Positions 16,536 to 24,634 of a DNA stretch of 42,599 nt are shown here, piece by piece. The position numbers and the translations under genes were made by a program. The notes beneath the pieces are model-generated. The model saw only the letters and a program-made list of their open reading frames with translations, was not told where the DNA came from and did no database searches. The first letter of the stretch is position 1, and every line of letters starts with the position of its first letter. Origin of the DNA: Sphingobacteriaceae bacterium (GTDB lineage: Bacteria > Bacteroidota > Bacteroidia > Sphingobacteriales > Sphingobacteriaceae); NCBI GenBank assembly GCA_903644075.1, contig CAHJXH010000008.1:1-42599 (forward strand), in the 5' to 3' direction.

Positions 16536-17282
16536 ATGTTTCGTTGGGGTTTTTTAGTGATATTCTTGTTTTTAGCATCTTTTGCTTATGCTCAGCAGCA
16601 TACTCAGGAGGGTATTGTTTATGAGAATAAAACACACGTTGCATTAGCCGGTATCAACATTGAAAACCTGAACGGCAAGTTTAAAACCCAGACAGATAAG
16701 CAGGGCCGGTTCATTATCCAGGCTAAAATGAGCGACATGCTGGTGTTTAAAGGTTTTGGTTATAAAGCCGATACGGTGGTAGTTACCGACCTCCACGCCC
16801 GCGAGTTTTACCTTGATCCATTACAGCATATGCTGAGCGAGGTAGAAATCAATGGCAAAGGCCCCGGTTCGGTAAATCAATCAGCATTTAATAAACCAAA
16901 AGACCCCGACTTCCATAACCAAACCATGACTTACCAGCGTAATAACACTGGGCCTAATGCTGATGGTTCTGTAAAAGGCGGGGTCAGCCTGCGGGTATGG
17001 TCGAACAAAAAGACAGAGAACGATGCCAGGAAGAAAGAGCAGGAAGCCAAGAACGATAAGATAACTGCTCAGATTCAGCAAGCTTTCAGCAAAGAAAGCA
17101 TCGAAAAATACGTCCCCCTCAAAGACCAGGAGCTGCACAGTTTTGTGATGCGCTATTCGCCCGATATCGAAACTTTCACCAGCGAAGATTTTAACCTGGC
17201 TTTGTACATCAATAAATGCTACAAGGAGTTTGTAAAGCTTTCACCTGAAGAAAGATTGAAGACTTCGATTTTTGGAAACTGA
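16536..17282 (+). CDS. Secreted CarboxypepD_reg-like domain protein
   Basis: A 248-residue protein. A signal peptide (MFRWGFLVIFLFLASFAYA, cleavage after AYA) is followed by a beta-sandwich domain at about residues 22-100 with the CarboxypepD_reg-like pattern: GIVYENKTHVALAGINIENLNGKFKTQTDKQGRFII. The remaining part is charged and helical, with no motif I recognise. Such domains are common in Bacteroidota envelope proteins and in the N-termini of TonB-dependent receptors; here it stands alone. It is monocistronic as far as can be seen. Function unknown beyond an envelope location. Confidence 0.82.
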   Translation: MFRWGFLVIFLFLASFAYAQQHTQEGIVYENKTHVALAGINIENLNGKFKTQTDKQGRFIIQAKMSDMLVFKGFGYKADTVVVTDLHAREFYLDPLQHMLSEVEINGKGPGSVNQSAFNKPKDPDFHNQTMTYQRNNTGPNADGSVKGGVSLRVWSNKKTENDARKKEQEAKNDKITAQIQQAFSKESIEKYVPLKDQELHSFVMRYSPDIETFTSEDFNLALYINKCYKEFVKLSPEERLKTSIFGN

Positions 17283-17284
17283 GG

Positions 17285-17320
17285 TTGATTTCGGAGTTCG
17301 GATGTTCGATTTCGGATTTG
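17285..17320. repeat. Heptad repeat island H6
   Basis: A 7-bp-periodic stretch just after the previous stop. Its reverse complement contains aaatcgaacatccgaactcc, which closely matches the sequence inside ispG at 41937-41965. It is the best link between the intergenic and intragenic copies. Confidence 0.7.
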
Positions 17321-17474
17321 CTTTTCGTTTGAACCAGAATTCAAGAATTAACATAATCCTTTTATTCTTATAAGGTCGATCTTCAGCGAATAACGAGCGT
17401 TGTCAGCCTGAGCTCCGTCTAAGGATAATGGGTTGGCTATCTGCGAATGACTTTGTCAGACAAATGGGCAAATA
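17321..17474. other. Intergenic tail after the 16536 gene
   Basis: About 150 bp with no gene, no clear hairpin and no recognised repeat beyond the heptad island H6 to its left. Confidence 0.5.
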
Positions 17475-18258
17475 TTATATTTTAAGTTTAAACGATTGCC
17501 CCTCAACAAATCGTCCTTTTGAAATGGTAACAGGTACTTTTTGATCAGTAGTATAGCCAAGTGTTTCTCCGCTTCTTAATGTGATGTTATTACCAATTAC
17601 ATAAGAGGTAATATTTAACAAAAAGCTATATAATTCATCCAAGTTCAGTTTTGAATCAATAATTTCCATTTCCTGTTTATCAAGCTCTTTTAAGCCATAA
17701 GTGTATGCACAGTTTCCTGTTGCAGATTTTCTAAGGCCAATGTAAACCCATAATGTTACGGGAGTGCCGTTTTTCTTTAATTCCTCAACGTCATTCAGAT
17801 ATTGATCGCGGGGTATAAGTAATGATTGCACTCCATTATAAATACCTATGGAATCAGATGTTATAAGGATCGATGATAATACCTTACTTAAAATTTTAAA
17901 CCTTTCCAGTGGACTTTTTTGTCCTGACATAATCGTGACGATGGCATGCCCGGTATGATCTTTTAATTCATTCAATGCCTTTGGCCAGTTGTAGGCATAT
18001 TGTGCAGTTCCTTCAATATCTTCCCATGGGATTTGCCCCTGTATATACCCCCATTGCTACTGTTTCTCCATCTATTTTAAAAGAGGCGGCATCATCATCC
18101 CCTTCAAATTTTGTAATTTCAATATCCCAGTCCGATTTAAGAGATGCTGTTATTTTATCAACCTGATAGTGCTCATTATTATTAAACATCGGCATAGCAA
18201 TCAAAATGCTACTTTCCGGTTTGGGGGTCGTTTTTTTGAAGAGGTCGAGGAGGCTCAT
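17475..18258 (-). pseudogene. DUF4261 domain-containing protein, frameshifted
   Basis: Two minus-strand frames together make one DUF4261 protein of about 260 residues. The first runs from the ATG at 18258 (MSLLDLFKKTTPKPESS...) to DGETVAMG. The second continues with IPWEDIEGTAQYAYNWPKALNELKDHTGHAIV and ends QSFKLKI. The join is a run of five C at 18048-18052 (five G in the coding sense). With four G the reading frame is continuous and the total length becomes 783 nt. Either the gene is broken, or it varies by slippage, or the run was miscalled. DUF4261 has no known function; it is often found among immunity-like or stress genes. Confidence 0.85.
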
Positions 18259-18319
18259 TTTTATTCTTGAAATTTATTTTTGAAAGATACTATATCCTTG
18301 TTTAAGGATAGTCTTGCAT

Positions 18320-18404
18320 TTTGTCATTTTCCGATAGGAAGAGAAATCTTCTACAGCAGGGCACTTTAATCATTTAAGATTTCTCAAATCGTTCGAGATG
18401 ACAA
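18320..18404. repeat. Palindromic intergenic repeat R5
   Basis: Left end tgtcattttccgatagg with gaaatcttct, and right end aagatttctc with gagatgacaa, form an imperfect inverted repeat of about 85 bp in the 274-bp gap between the DUF4261 gene and tldD2. Confidence 0.6.
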
Positions 18405-18426
18405 GTTGGACTATAGGGCTTTTTCG

Positions 18427-18499
18427 TCTTGATTCCTGATTCTCGATTCTTGGTTCGAGCACAAGATTCTTGTTTCCTGTTTCTTGCCTCTTGTCTCTA
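18427..18499. repeat. Heptad repeat island H7 (longest intergenic copy)
   Basis: A 73-bp stretch in 7-bp steps (ttgattc / ctgattc / tcgattc / ttggttc ... ttcttgt / ttcctgt / ttcttgc / ctcttgt). It ends 33 bp before the TTG start of tldD2, so it occupies the likely promoter region. Confidence 0.75.
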
Positions 18500-18532
18500 T
18501 TTCAGTTATATTAGGCTCTTAAAACTATTGCC

Positions 18533-20167
18533 TTGAAAAGAAAAGACTTCCTTTACTTAAGCGGGATGGGTTTGGGTGCAGCCATGTTCGCCAATGTCCC
18601 TGTTATTGGTTCGCCGTTGCATATTGAAGATGCGCTGGCACCTGCCGATGTAGCCAATAAAAAGCGAATGGCCGATGTAGCCCTTAACGCTGCAAAATCA
18701 AAGGGAGCTTCTTACGCCGACGTGCGGATAGGCCGATATTTAAACCAATCTGTAATTACCCGCGAAACCCGCGTGCAAAACGTAGCCAATACCGAAAGCT
18801 ATGGCATGGGTATCCGCGTACTGGCCAATGGCTGCTGGGGTTTTGCCGCAACAGATAAAATGGATAACGACAGCATAGCCAAAGCGGCAGATCTGGCTGT
18901 CCGTATCGCCAAAGAGAACTCCAAACTATTAAGCGAACCGGTGCAACTAGCCCCTCAAAAAGGCTACGGAGAGGTAAGCTGGAAAACCCCGATAGAAAAG
19001 AATGCTTTCGAGGTACCAATAAAAGATAAAGTGGACTTACTACTGGCAGCCAACAATGCAGCCCTAAGTGCAGGAGCCAATTTTGTGAACAACCAGTTAT
19101 TTATAATTAACGAGCAGAAGTATTTTGCTTCTACCGATGGCTCGTACATTGACCAGGATATACATCGTATCTGGCCTACGTTTACCATTACCAAAACTGA
19201 TGCTAAAACGGGCAAGTTCGAAACCCGTAACTCACTAGGGGCACCGATGGGAATGGGATACGAGTATCTGATCCCCGATAAATCGACCGTATTAAATGGC
19301 TTATTCCCGATCTACCGTAACCGTTATGATATGATTGAGGATGCCAAAACCGGCACGGCCCAGTTAGATGAGAAGCTGAAAGCCAAACCGTTAGAGCCCG
19401 GCAAATATGATCTGATCCTCGATCCAACAAACCTGTTCTTAACCATTCACGAATCGGTAGGCCACCCTACAGAACTTGACCGTGTGTTGGGTTACGAAGC
19501 CAATTTTGCCGGTACCAGTTTTCTAACCTTGGATAAATGGAAATCGGGCAAATTTAACTTCGGCAGTAACATTGTAAACTTTGTGGGCGATAAACTACAA
19601 CACGGCGGCTTAGCCACAGTTGGTTATGATGACGAAGGTGTTAAATGCGGCCAATGGGATCTGATTAAAGACGGTATCCTGGTGAATTACCAAACCATCC
19701 GCGACCAGGCGCACATTCTTGGCCTTAATGCATCACAAGGCTGCTGCTACGCCCAAAGTTGGGACGATGTGCAGTTTCAGCGGATGCCGAACGTGAGCCT
19801 GCAACCAGGCAAAGCGAAACTTTCCCCAGCTGAGTTGATCAAGAACACCGAGAAGGGTTTATATATGTTCGGTCGAAACTCTTACTCTATTGATCAGCAA
19901 CGCTATAATTTCCAGTTCAGCAGTCAGCTTTGCTATGAGATCAAAGACGGTAATATAGCAGGCATGGTTAGCGGTGCAGCCTATCAGGCCAACACCCAGG
20001 AGTTCTGGAACTCGTGCTCGGCCATTTGTGATGAAAGCGATTACCGTTTAGGCGGTTCATTCTTCGACGGTAAAGGCCAGCCAAGCCAGGTAAGTGCGGT
20101 ATCGCATGGATGCTCTACGAGTAAGTTTGATAAGGTTAATGTGATTAATACTTCCCGTAAAATTTGA
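18533..20167 (+). CDS. tldD: TldD-family zinc metalloprotease 2 (orphan, no adjacent TldE)
   Basis: A 544-residue close paralogue of TldD1 and TldD3. The zinc motif HESVGH is at residues 306-311, and the C-terminal ligand region AICDESDYRLGG is kept. The leader MKRKDFLYLSGMGLGAAMF looks Tat-like, but the twin arginine is replaced by Arg-Lys, so export by Tat is less sure. It starts with TTG at 18533, without a Shine-Dalgarno site. No tldE follows; the next item is the GIY-YIG cassette. It may share TldE1 or TldE2, or be on the way to loss. All expected catalytic residues are present. Confidence 0.92.
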   Translation: MKRKDFLYLSGMGLGAAMFANVPVIGSPLHIEDALAPADVANKKRMADVALNAAKSKGASYADVRIGRYLNQSVITRETRVQNVANTESYGMGIRVLANGCWGFAATDKMDNDSIAKAADLAVRIAKENSKLLSEPVQLAPQKGYGEVSWKTPIEKNAFEVPIKDKVDLLLAANNAALSAGANFVNNQLFIINEQKYFASTDGSYIDQDIHRIWPTFTITKTDAKTGKFETRNSLGAPMGMGYEYLIPDKSTVLNGLFPIYRNRYDMIEDAKTGTAQLDEKLKAKPLEPGKYDLILDPTNLFLTIHESVGHPTELDRVLGYEANFAGTSFLTLDKWKSGKFNFGSNIVNFVGDKLQHGGLATVGYDDEGVKCGQWDLIKDGILVNYQTIRDQAHILGLNASQGCCYAQSWDDVQFQRMPNVSLQPGKAKLSPAELIKNTEKGLYMFGRNSYSIDQQRYNFQFSSQLCYEIKDGNIAGMVSGAAYQANTQEFWNSCSAICDESDYRLGGSFFDGKGQPSQVSAVSHGCSTSKFDKVNVINTSRKI

Positions 20168-20197
20168 TAGTGGTTGATTGGTTGAATTGTCTCCACC

Positions 20198-20599
20198 CGT
20201 CATGCCGAATTTATTTCGGCATCCCACATGCTAAGTATGCGACAATAAAATATGCTATTCAAACAAGGCCATGTTTACATCATGTCTAACCAATATCGAA
20301 CCACGTTCTATATAGAGTACGAGTGATTTGCAAGTAAGGGTTTGGCAGCATTTAAACGAGGGCGGTTCTGAGCATGTAAAGAAATATAAACTTTTTGATT
20401 TAGTTTATTACGAACACTTTGAACGAATTACCGATGCAATTGATAGAGAGAAGCAATTAAAAAATTGGCATCATGGATGGAAAGTGAATTTGATAAAATC
20501 CGTTAATGCAGAGATGAGGGATTTAAAGTTTGATATTGGTTATGAAGAATGAAGTTATATACCTGTCCTGTGGGATGCCGAAATAAATTCGGCATGACG
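20198..20599. mobile_element. GIY-YIG nuclease cassette bounded by paired hairpins (R6)
   Basis: A 402-bp unit that starts CGTCATGCCGAA and ends TTCGGCATGACG. Each end is a hairpin (tgccgaa/ttcggca). Between the ends sits one small GIY-YIG nuclease gene. The two ends, read in the opposite direction, match the two ends of the 103-bp element at 5323-5425: 42 bp with 5 differences, and 47 bp with 3. Several differences are paired within stems (T:A to C:G, C:G to G:C). The small element is thus a nuclease-less version of this one. It separates tldD2 from tldD3. Mobility is inferred from two dispersed copies; no target duplication is obvious. Confidence 0.75.
20252..20552 (+). pseudogene. GIY-YIG nuclease family protein, frameshifted
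   Basis: The frame opens at ATG 20252 as MLFKQGHVYIMSNQYRTTFYI and stops shortly after. Restoring 2 missing bases near 20315 joins it to STSDLQVRVWQHL..., giving a protein of about 100 residues. Visible GIY-YIG landmarks are Tyr in GHVYIM, the broken YIG motif at the frameshift, Arg in QVRVWQH, and the metal-binding Glu in DREKQLKNW. The layout fits the short UPF0213-like branch that is frequent in Bacteroidota. The gene lies inside the hairpin-bounded cassette and probably served its movement (inference). The shift removes the second half of the catalytic motif, so this copy is likely inactive. Confidence 0.85.
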
Positions 20600-20787
20600 G
20601 GCGGGGATTTTTTTTAATCTCCAATCTCCCGTAACAAATCAATTACAACCTGCGTCTAAATAAAAATCACTACGTACCTGAAAACATAATCTTAACCTAA
20701 ACAACAATCAACCAAATCACTATATTTATCACAAGCTACTAACTGACAATCGACATAGTTTACATCACTAACTAAACTCTTACTATT
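20600..20787. other. Upstream region of tldD3
   Basis: AT-rich 188 bp between the GIY-YIG cassette and the TTG start of tldD3. It has a weak 7-bp rhythm near 20743 (actgaca / atcgaca). No hairpin or clear promoter box with good spacing was found. Confidence 0.4.
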
Positions 20788-22428
20788 TTGAACAGAAAAA
20801 ATTTCCTTTATCTAACCGGCATGGGCATTGGAGGTGCTATGCTCAAAGGGATACCAGTTATCGGTTCGCCTATATCTGCCGAGGCAGCTATGAATGGCGG
20901 TATCGATGTTGCCCTTAAAAAACGGATGGCTGATGTTGCGCTTAATGCTGCACGGTCAAAAGGCGCTACGTATACAGATGTACGTATTGGCCGCTACCTC
21001 CGCCAGTTTGTAGTAACCCGCGAAGAAAAAGTAGAAAACGTGGTAAATACCGAGAGCTACGGCATGGGCATACGTGTACTGGCCAACGGTTGCTGGGGTT
21101 TTGCAGCTACCGATAAAATGGATAACGACAGTATCGCAAGAGCTGCAGCCGCAGCCGTTGCTATTGCCAAAGAGAATGCGCGCATCCAGACAGAACCTGT
21201 TCAGCTAGCCCCGCAAAAAGGCTATGGCGAGGTAAGCTGGAAAACGCCTATCGAAAAAAATGCTTTCGATGTGCCGATTAAAGATAAGGTTGATTTGCTA
21301 TTGAAGGTAAATGATACCGCTATGAAGGCGGGTTCTAACTACATTACCTCCATTATTTTTTCTGTTAACGAGCAAAAATATTTCGCATCAACCGATGGTT
21401 CATACATCGACCAGGATGTACACCGCATTTGGCCTACGTTTTTTGCCACGAGGGTTGATCCTAAAAGCGGCAAATTTGAAACCCGTAATGCATTGAGTTC
21501 GCCACGTGGTATGGGTTACGAATACCTGATACCTAAAGCAGCTGATAAAATTACAAACATGCCAACCACCTTGTATCGTAACAGCTACGATATGATAGAG
21601 GATGCCGGTTTTGCAGGTAAACAAGGTGCCGAAAAAATGGCCGCCAAATCTGTTGAGGCAGGTAAATACGACTTAATCCTCGATCCATCAAACCTTTGGT
21701 TAACCATTCACGAATCTGTTGGTCACCCTTCAGAACTTGATCGTGTGCTGGGTTACGAGGCTAACTTTGCCGGTACCAGTTTCCTGACTTTGGATAAATG
21801 GAAATCGGGCAAATTTAACTTCGGTAGTAAAAACGTAAATATTTTGGCCGATAAACTGCAACCGGGTTCGCTTGGTGCTGTTGGTTATGATGACGAAGGC
21901 GTTAAATGCGGCCAGTGGGATATTATTAAAGATGGTATTTTGGTTAACTATCAAACCATCCGCGATCAGGCCCACATTATCGGGCTTAATGCTTCGCAGG
22001 GCTGTTGTTATGCCGATGGTTGGAGCGATGTTCAATTCCAACGGATGCCAAACATTTCGTTGCAACCGGGCAAAGCACCGCTTACCCCAACTGAACTGAT
22101 TAAAGACGTAGAAAAAGGTATCTACATTGTTGGCGATAGTTCATTCTCTATCGATCAGCAACGTTATAATTTCCAGTTCAGCGGTCAGCTTTACTACGAA
22201 GTGAAAAACGGTAAAATTGTAGGTATGCTTAACGATGTGGCTTACCAATCAAACACCCAGGAGTTCTGGAACTCATGCGTGGCCGTTTGCGATAAGAGCG
22301 ATTACCGTTTAGGAGGCTCATTCTTCGACGGTAAAGGTCAGCCAGAGCAGGTAAGTGCCGTATCACACGGGTCATCTACCGCACGATTTAATGGAGTTAA
22401 TATCATCAACACAGCAAGAAAAATCTAA
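20788..22428 (+). CDS. tldD: TldD-family zinc metalloprotease 3, paired with TldE2
   Basis: A 546-residue TldD paralogue. The zinc motif HESVGH is at residues 308-313, and the third-ligand region is AVCDKSDYRLGG. Most of the central region is almost identical in wording to TldD1 and TldD2 (for example GYDDEGVKCGQWD and SFSIDQQRYNFQFSGQL). The leader MNRKNFLYLTGMGIGGAML resembles a Tat signal with Arg-Lys instead of Arg-Arg. The start is TTG at 20788. tldE2 begins 8 bp after the stop, making a second complete TldD/TldE operon. It is probably a duplication of the tldD1-tldE1 pair. Confidence 0.93.
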   Translation: MNRKNFLYLTGMGIGGAMLKGIPVIGSPISAEAAMNGGIDVALKKRMADVALNAARSKGATYTDVRIGRYLRQFVVTREEKVENVVNTESYGMGIRVLANGCWGFAATDKMDNDSIARAAAAAVAIAKENARIQTEPVQLAPQKGYGEVSWKTPIEKNAFDVPIKDKVDLLLKVNDTAMKAGSNYITSIIFSVNEQKYFASTDGSYIDQDVHRIWPTFFATRVDPKSGKFETRNALSSPRGMGYEYLIPKAADKITNMPTTLYRNSYDMIEDAGFAGKQGAEKMAAKSVEAGKYDLILDPSNLWLTIHESVGHPSELDRVLGYEANFAGTSFLTLDKWKSGKFNFGSKNVNILADKLQPGSLGAVGYDDEGVKCGQWDIIKDGILVNYQTIRDQAHIIGLNASQGCCYADGWSDVQFQRMPNISLQPGKAPLTPTELIKDVEKGIYIVGDSSFSIDQQRYNFQFSGQLYYEVKNGKIVGMLNDVAYQSNTQEFWNSCVAVCDKSDYRLGGSFFDGKGQPEQVSAVSHGSSTARFNGVNIINTARKI

Positions 22429-22436
22429 AAAATATT

Positions 22437-23777
22437 ATGGCTATATTAAGTGAAGAAGAAGCGCGCTCGCTCATGAAAAAAGCGCTCGGCTATTCTAAAG
22501 CCGATGAATGTGAGATTAACCTGAACGGCTCGGATAGCGCAAATATTCGTTATGCACGTAACTCGGTATCAACAAGCGGTGCCATTGGCCAAACCAGTTT
22601 GGTGGTATCATCAGCATTCGGCAAAAAATTAGGTGTAGCAACTATCAATGAGTACGATGATGCCTCGTTAGAAAAAGTGGTTCGCCGCTCTGAAGAACTG
22701 GCACAATTAGCACCGGAGAACCCGGAGTTTATGCCTTTTTTAGGCCCGCAAACCTATGCACCGCAAAACCCTAAAATGTACGATCAGAAAACGGCAGAAA
22801 TGTCGCCAAAACTACGTACCGATTTGGTTGCGCAAAGCTTACAGGTGGCTAAAGATAATAAACTGACTGCTGCGGGGTTTTTGCAAAACACAGGTGGTTT
22901 TGCAGCCATGATGAACTCGCACGGTTTATTTGCCTACAACACATCCAGCGATATTAACTTCTCAGTAACACTGCGAAGCGAAGATGGTAAAGGTTCTGGC
23001 TATGCCTCGAGAGATTACGAGGACTATACCAAGATGGATACGCTGAAATTAACCAAAGTGGCTGCCCAAAAAGCAACCGCATCTGTAACTGCCAAAGCAA
23101 TTGAGCCAGGTAAGTACACGGTGATTTTGGAGCCATCTGCAGGTATTGTTTTATTAGAGCAATTATACGGTGGTTTAGATGCACGTAGTGCCGATGAGGG
23201 TCGCAGCTTTTTAAGCAAAGCAGGTGGTGGCACTAAATTGGGCGATAAATTGGTTGACGAACGCGTAACCATTTACTCTGACCCGCAAAACCCCGACCTG
23301 CCAAGCAGTAGCTGGAACGGCGATGGCCGCCCGCAGGAGCGTGTAAACTGGATTGAAAAGGGTGTAATTAAAAACCTGTCGTATTCGCGTTACTGGGCGC
23401 AGAAAAAAGGTGTTAAGCCTGTACCTGGGCCAGATGCTATTACCATGATGGGTGGAGATGCTTCATTAGAGGATCTTATTAAGGGCACAGAAAGAGGTAT
23501 CCTGGTTACCCGTTTGTGGTACATTCGCCCGGTTGACCCCCAAACTTTGCTGTATACAGGATTAACCCGTGATGGTACTTTTTACATTGAGAACGGCCAA
23601 ATCAAGTTCCCGGTTAAAAACTTCCGTTTTAACGAAAGCCCGATCATTATGCTTAACAACCTGGAAGCCCTAGGCCGCCCGGAACGTGCAGTAAGCGGTG
23701 AGTCATTCCAAAGCGCCATGATCCCGCCAATGAAGATCAGAGACTTTACGTTTAGCTCTTTGTCAGACGCTGTGTAA
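22437..23777 (+). CDS. tldE: TldE/PmbA-family protein 2, partner of TldD3
   Basis: A 446-residue TldE-type protein without HExxxH and closely related to TldE1. They share SEEEARxLMKKxLxYSKADECE-like starts, DDASLEKVVRRSEELAQLAPENPE, YSRYWAQKKGVKPVPGP and an identical FxFxSLSDAV end. It has no signal peptide, though its partner TldD3 has a Tat-like leader. It lies 8 bp after tldD3 and is followed by a heptad island and then a terminator, the same tail arrangement as tldE1. This suggests that the duplication included the 3' flank or that repeats entered both. Confidence 0.92.
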   Translation: MAILSEEEARSLMKKALGYSKADECEINLNGSDSANIRYARNSVSTSGAIGQTSLVVSSAFGKKLGVATINEYDDASLEKVVRRSEELAQLAPENPEFMPFLGPQTYAPQNPKMYDQKTAEMSPKLRTDLVAQSLQVAKDNKLTAAGFLQNTGGFAAMMNSHGLFAYNTSSDINFSVTLRSEDGKGSGYASRDYEDYTKMDTLKLTKVAAQKATASVTAKAIEPGKYTVILEPSAGIVLLEQLYGGLDARSADEGRSFLSKAGGGTKLGDKLVDERVTIYSDPQNPDLPSSSWNGDGRPQERVNWIEKGVIKNLSYSRYWAQKKGVKPVPGPDAITMMGGDASLEDLIKGTERGILVTRLWYIRPVDPQTLLYTGLTRDGTFYIENGQIKFPVKNFRFNESPIIMLNNLEALGRPERAVSGESFQSAMIPPMKIRDFTFSSLSDAV

Positions 23778-23817
23778 GAGAGTCAGGAATCGAGAATCGA
23801 GAATCAAGAATTAAGAT
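23778..23817. repeat. Heptad repeat island H8
   Basis: Directly after the tldE2 stop: gagagtc / aggaatc / gagaatc / gagaatc / aagaatt. Its position mirrors H4 after tldE1. Confidence 0.75.
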
Positions 23818-23819
23818 AG

Positions 23820-23857
23820 GAAGGCCCCGAGTTCGGGGCCTTTTTTGTTTTTTTTTG
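23820..23857 (+). terminator. Rho-independent terminator after tldE2
   Basis: A stem of aaggcccc and ggggcctt with a short loop is followed by a long T-rich run. It closes the tldD3-tldE2 operon. Confidence 0.9.
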
Positions 23858-23931
23858 TCATCCAGATAGCGAAGAATCTTCTCGTGAGTGCTTCTACTCA
23901 TTGCACGTCATTGAGGAACGAAGCAATAACG
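23854..23931. repeat. Truncated composite repeat R7
   Basis: A left piece (gtcatccagatagcgaagaatcttct) resembles the left arm of R12, while the right piece (gtcattgaggaacgaagcaa) resembles an arm of R1. No matching partner arms are present. It looks like the fused remains of two repeat families. Confidence 0.5.
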
Positions 23932-23967
23932 TTTTCCATATTAAACTCTTTTCGTTAATTTTATAAT

Positions 23968-24189
23968 ATGAAAACGCTAACTTTTGATATACCTGAAGAT
24001 GTTGATGAAAGCGAAGTAAAACTCTCTGTTGCTTACGTGCTGTTTGACAAAGGTAGTATGTCGTCTGGCGAAGCTGCTCAATTTGCCAGTGTTAGTAAAA
24101 GGTGGTTTCTTGAAAATGCTTCCAAGTATGGAACGTCGATTTTTGGAGAAACTGTTGAAGACTTAAATTCTGCTGATTGGAGTGAGTAG
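23968..24189 (+). CDS. UPF0175 family antitoxin (second copy)
   Basis: A 73-residue protein that starts MKTLTFDIPEDVDESEVKLSV, the classical UPF0175 opening, followed by the helix-turn-helix-like SSGEAAQFASVSKRWFLENASKYGTSIFGETV. It is related to the 2577-2816 protein. It overlaps the broken DUF3368 frame by 8 bp. Since its toxin partner is frameshifted, it may be a leftover antitoxin or serve only as a regulator. The frame itself is intact. Confidence 0.85.
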   Translation: MKTLTFDIPEDVDESEVKLSVAYVLFDKGSMSSGEAAQFASVSKRWFLENASKYGTSIFGETVEDLNSADWSE

Positions 24190-24634
24190 TATAGTTATAT
24201 CTGATACAAGTTGTTTAATAGCACTTGGCAGGATTGGTTACCTCAATATTCTTAGTAAAATATTCTCTGTAATTTATGTAACTCCCAAAATTGTAGAAGA
24301 GTTTGGAAAGACATGCCGGAATGGATAACCGTAAAAGATATTTCAGATCAAGAAAAACTTCACGCACTTGAAAATATTCTTGATGCTGGCGAAGCAAGTG
24401 CAATAACATTGGCATTGGAAATTAATGCGGTTTTGATTATTGATGAGCAAAAGGGAAGGCTAATTGCAAAAAGCCTTATGTAAAATAATAGGTACCCTAA
24501 AAGTTTTGTTAATCGCCAAGCAAAAGGGGGTAATTACTTCTGTGAAAGAAGTTCTTGATCTATTGCAACAGAATTTGTTCAGATTTAATAAAACTGTAAT
24601 GGATGAAGTATTAAAGCTTGCAAATGAAAATTAA
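24182..24634 (+). pseudogene. DUF3368 PIN-like toxin, two compensating frameshifts
   Basis: The gene begins at a GTG overlapping the antitoxin end (SSIVISDTSCLIALGRIGYL) and runs to about 24310. It then shifts frame into PEWITVKDISDQEKLHALENILDAGEASAITLALE, and near 24478 shifts back to KIIGTLKVLLIAKQKGVITSVKEVLDLLQQ, ending LKLANEN. The two shifts cancel, so total length (453 nt) is still a multiple of three, but stop codons lie just beyond each shift point. The order of motifs is that of the intact toxin at 2138-2599. It ends exactly where the convergent RDD gene's stop begins. Confidence 0.85.

Noticed and set aside
20328-20552. Separate small protein starting at TTG 20328
   Set aside because: It is the C-terminal part of the GIY-YIG gene; the missing N-terminal motif lies just upstream in another frame.
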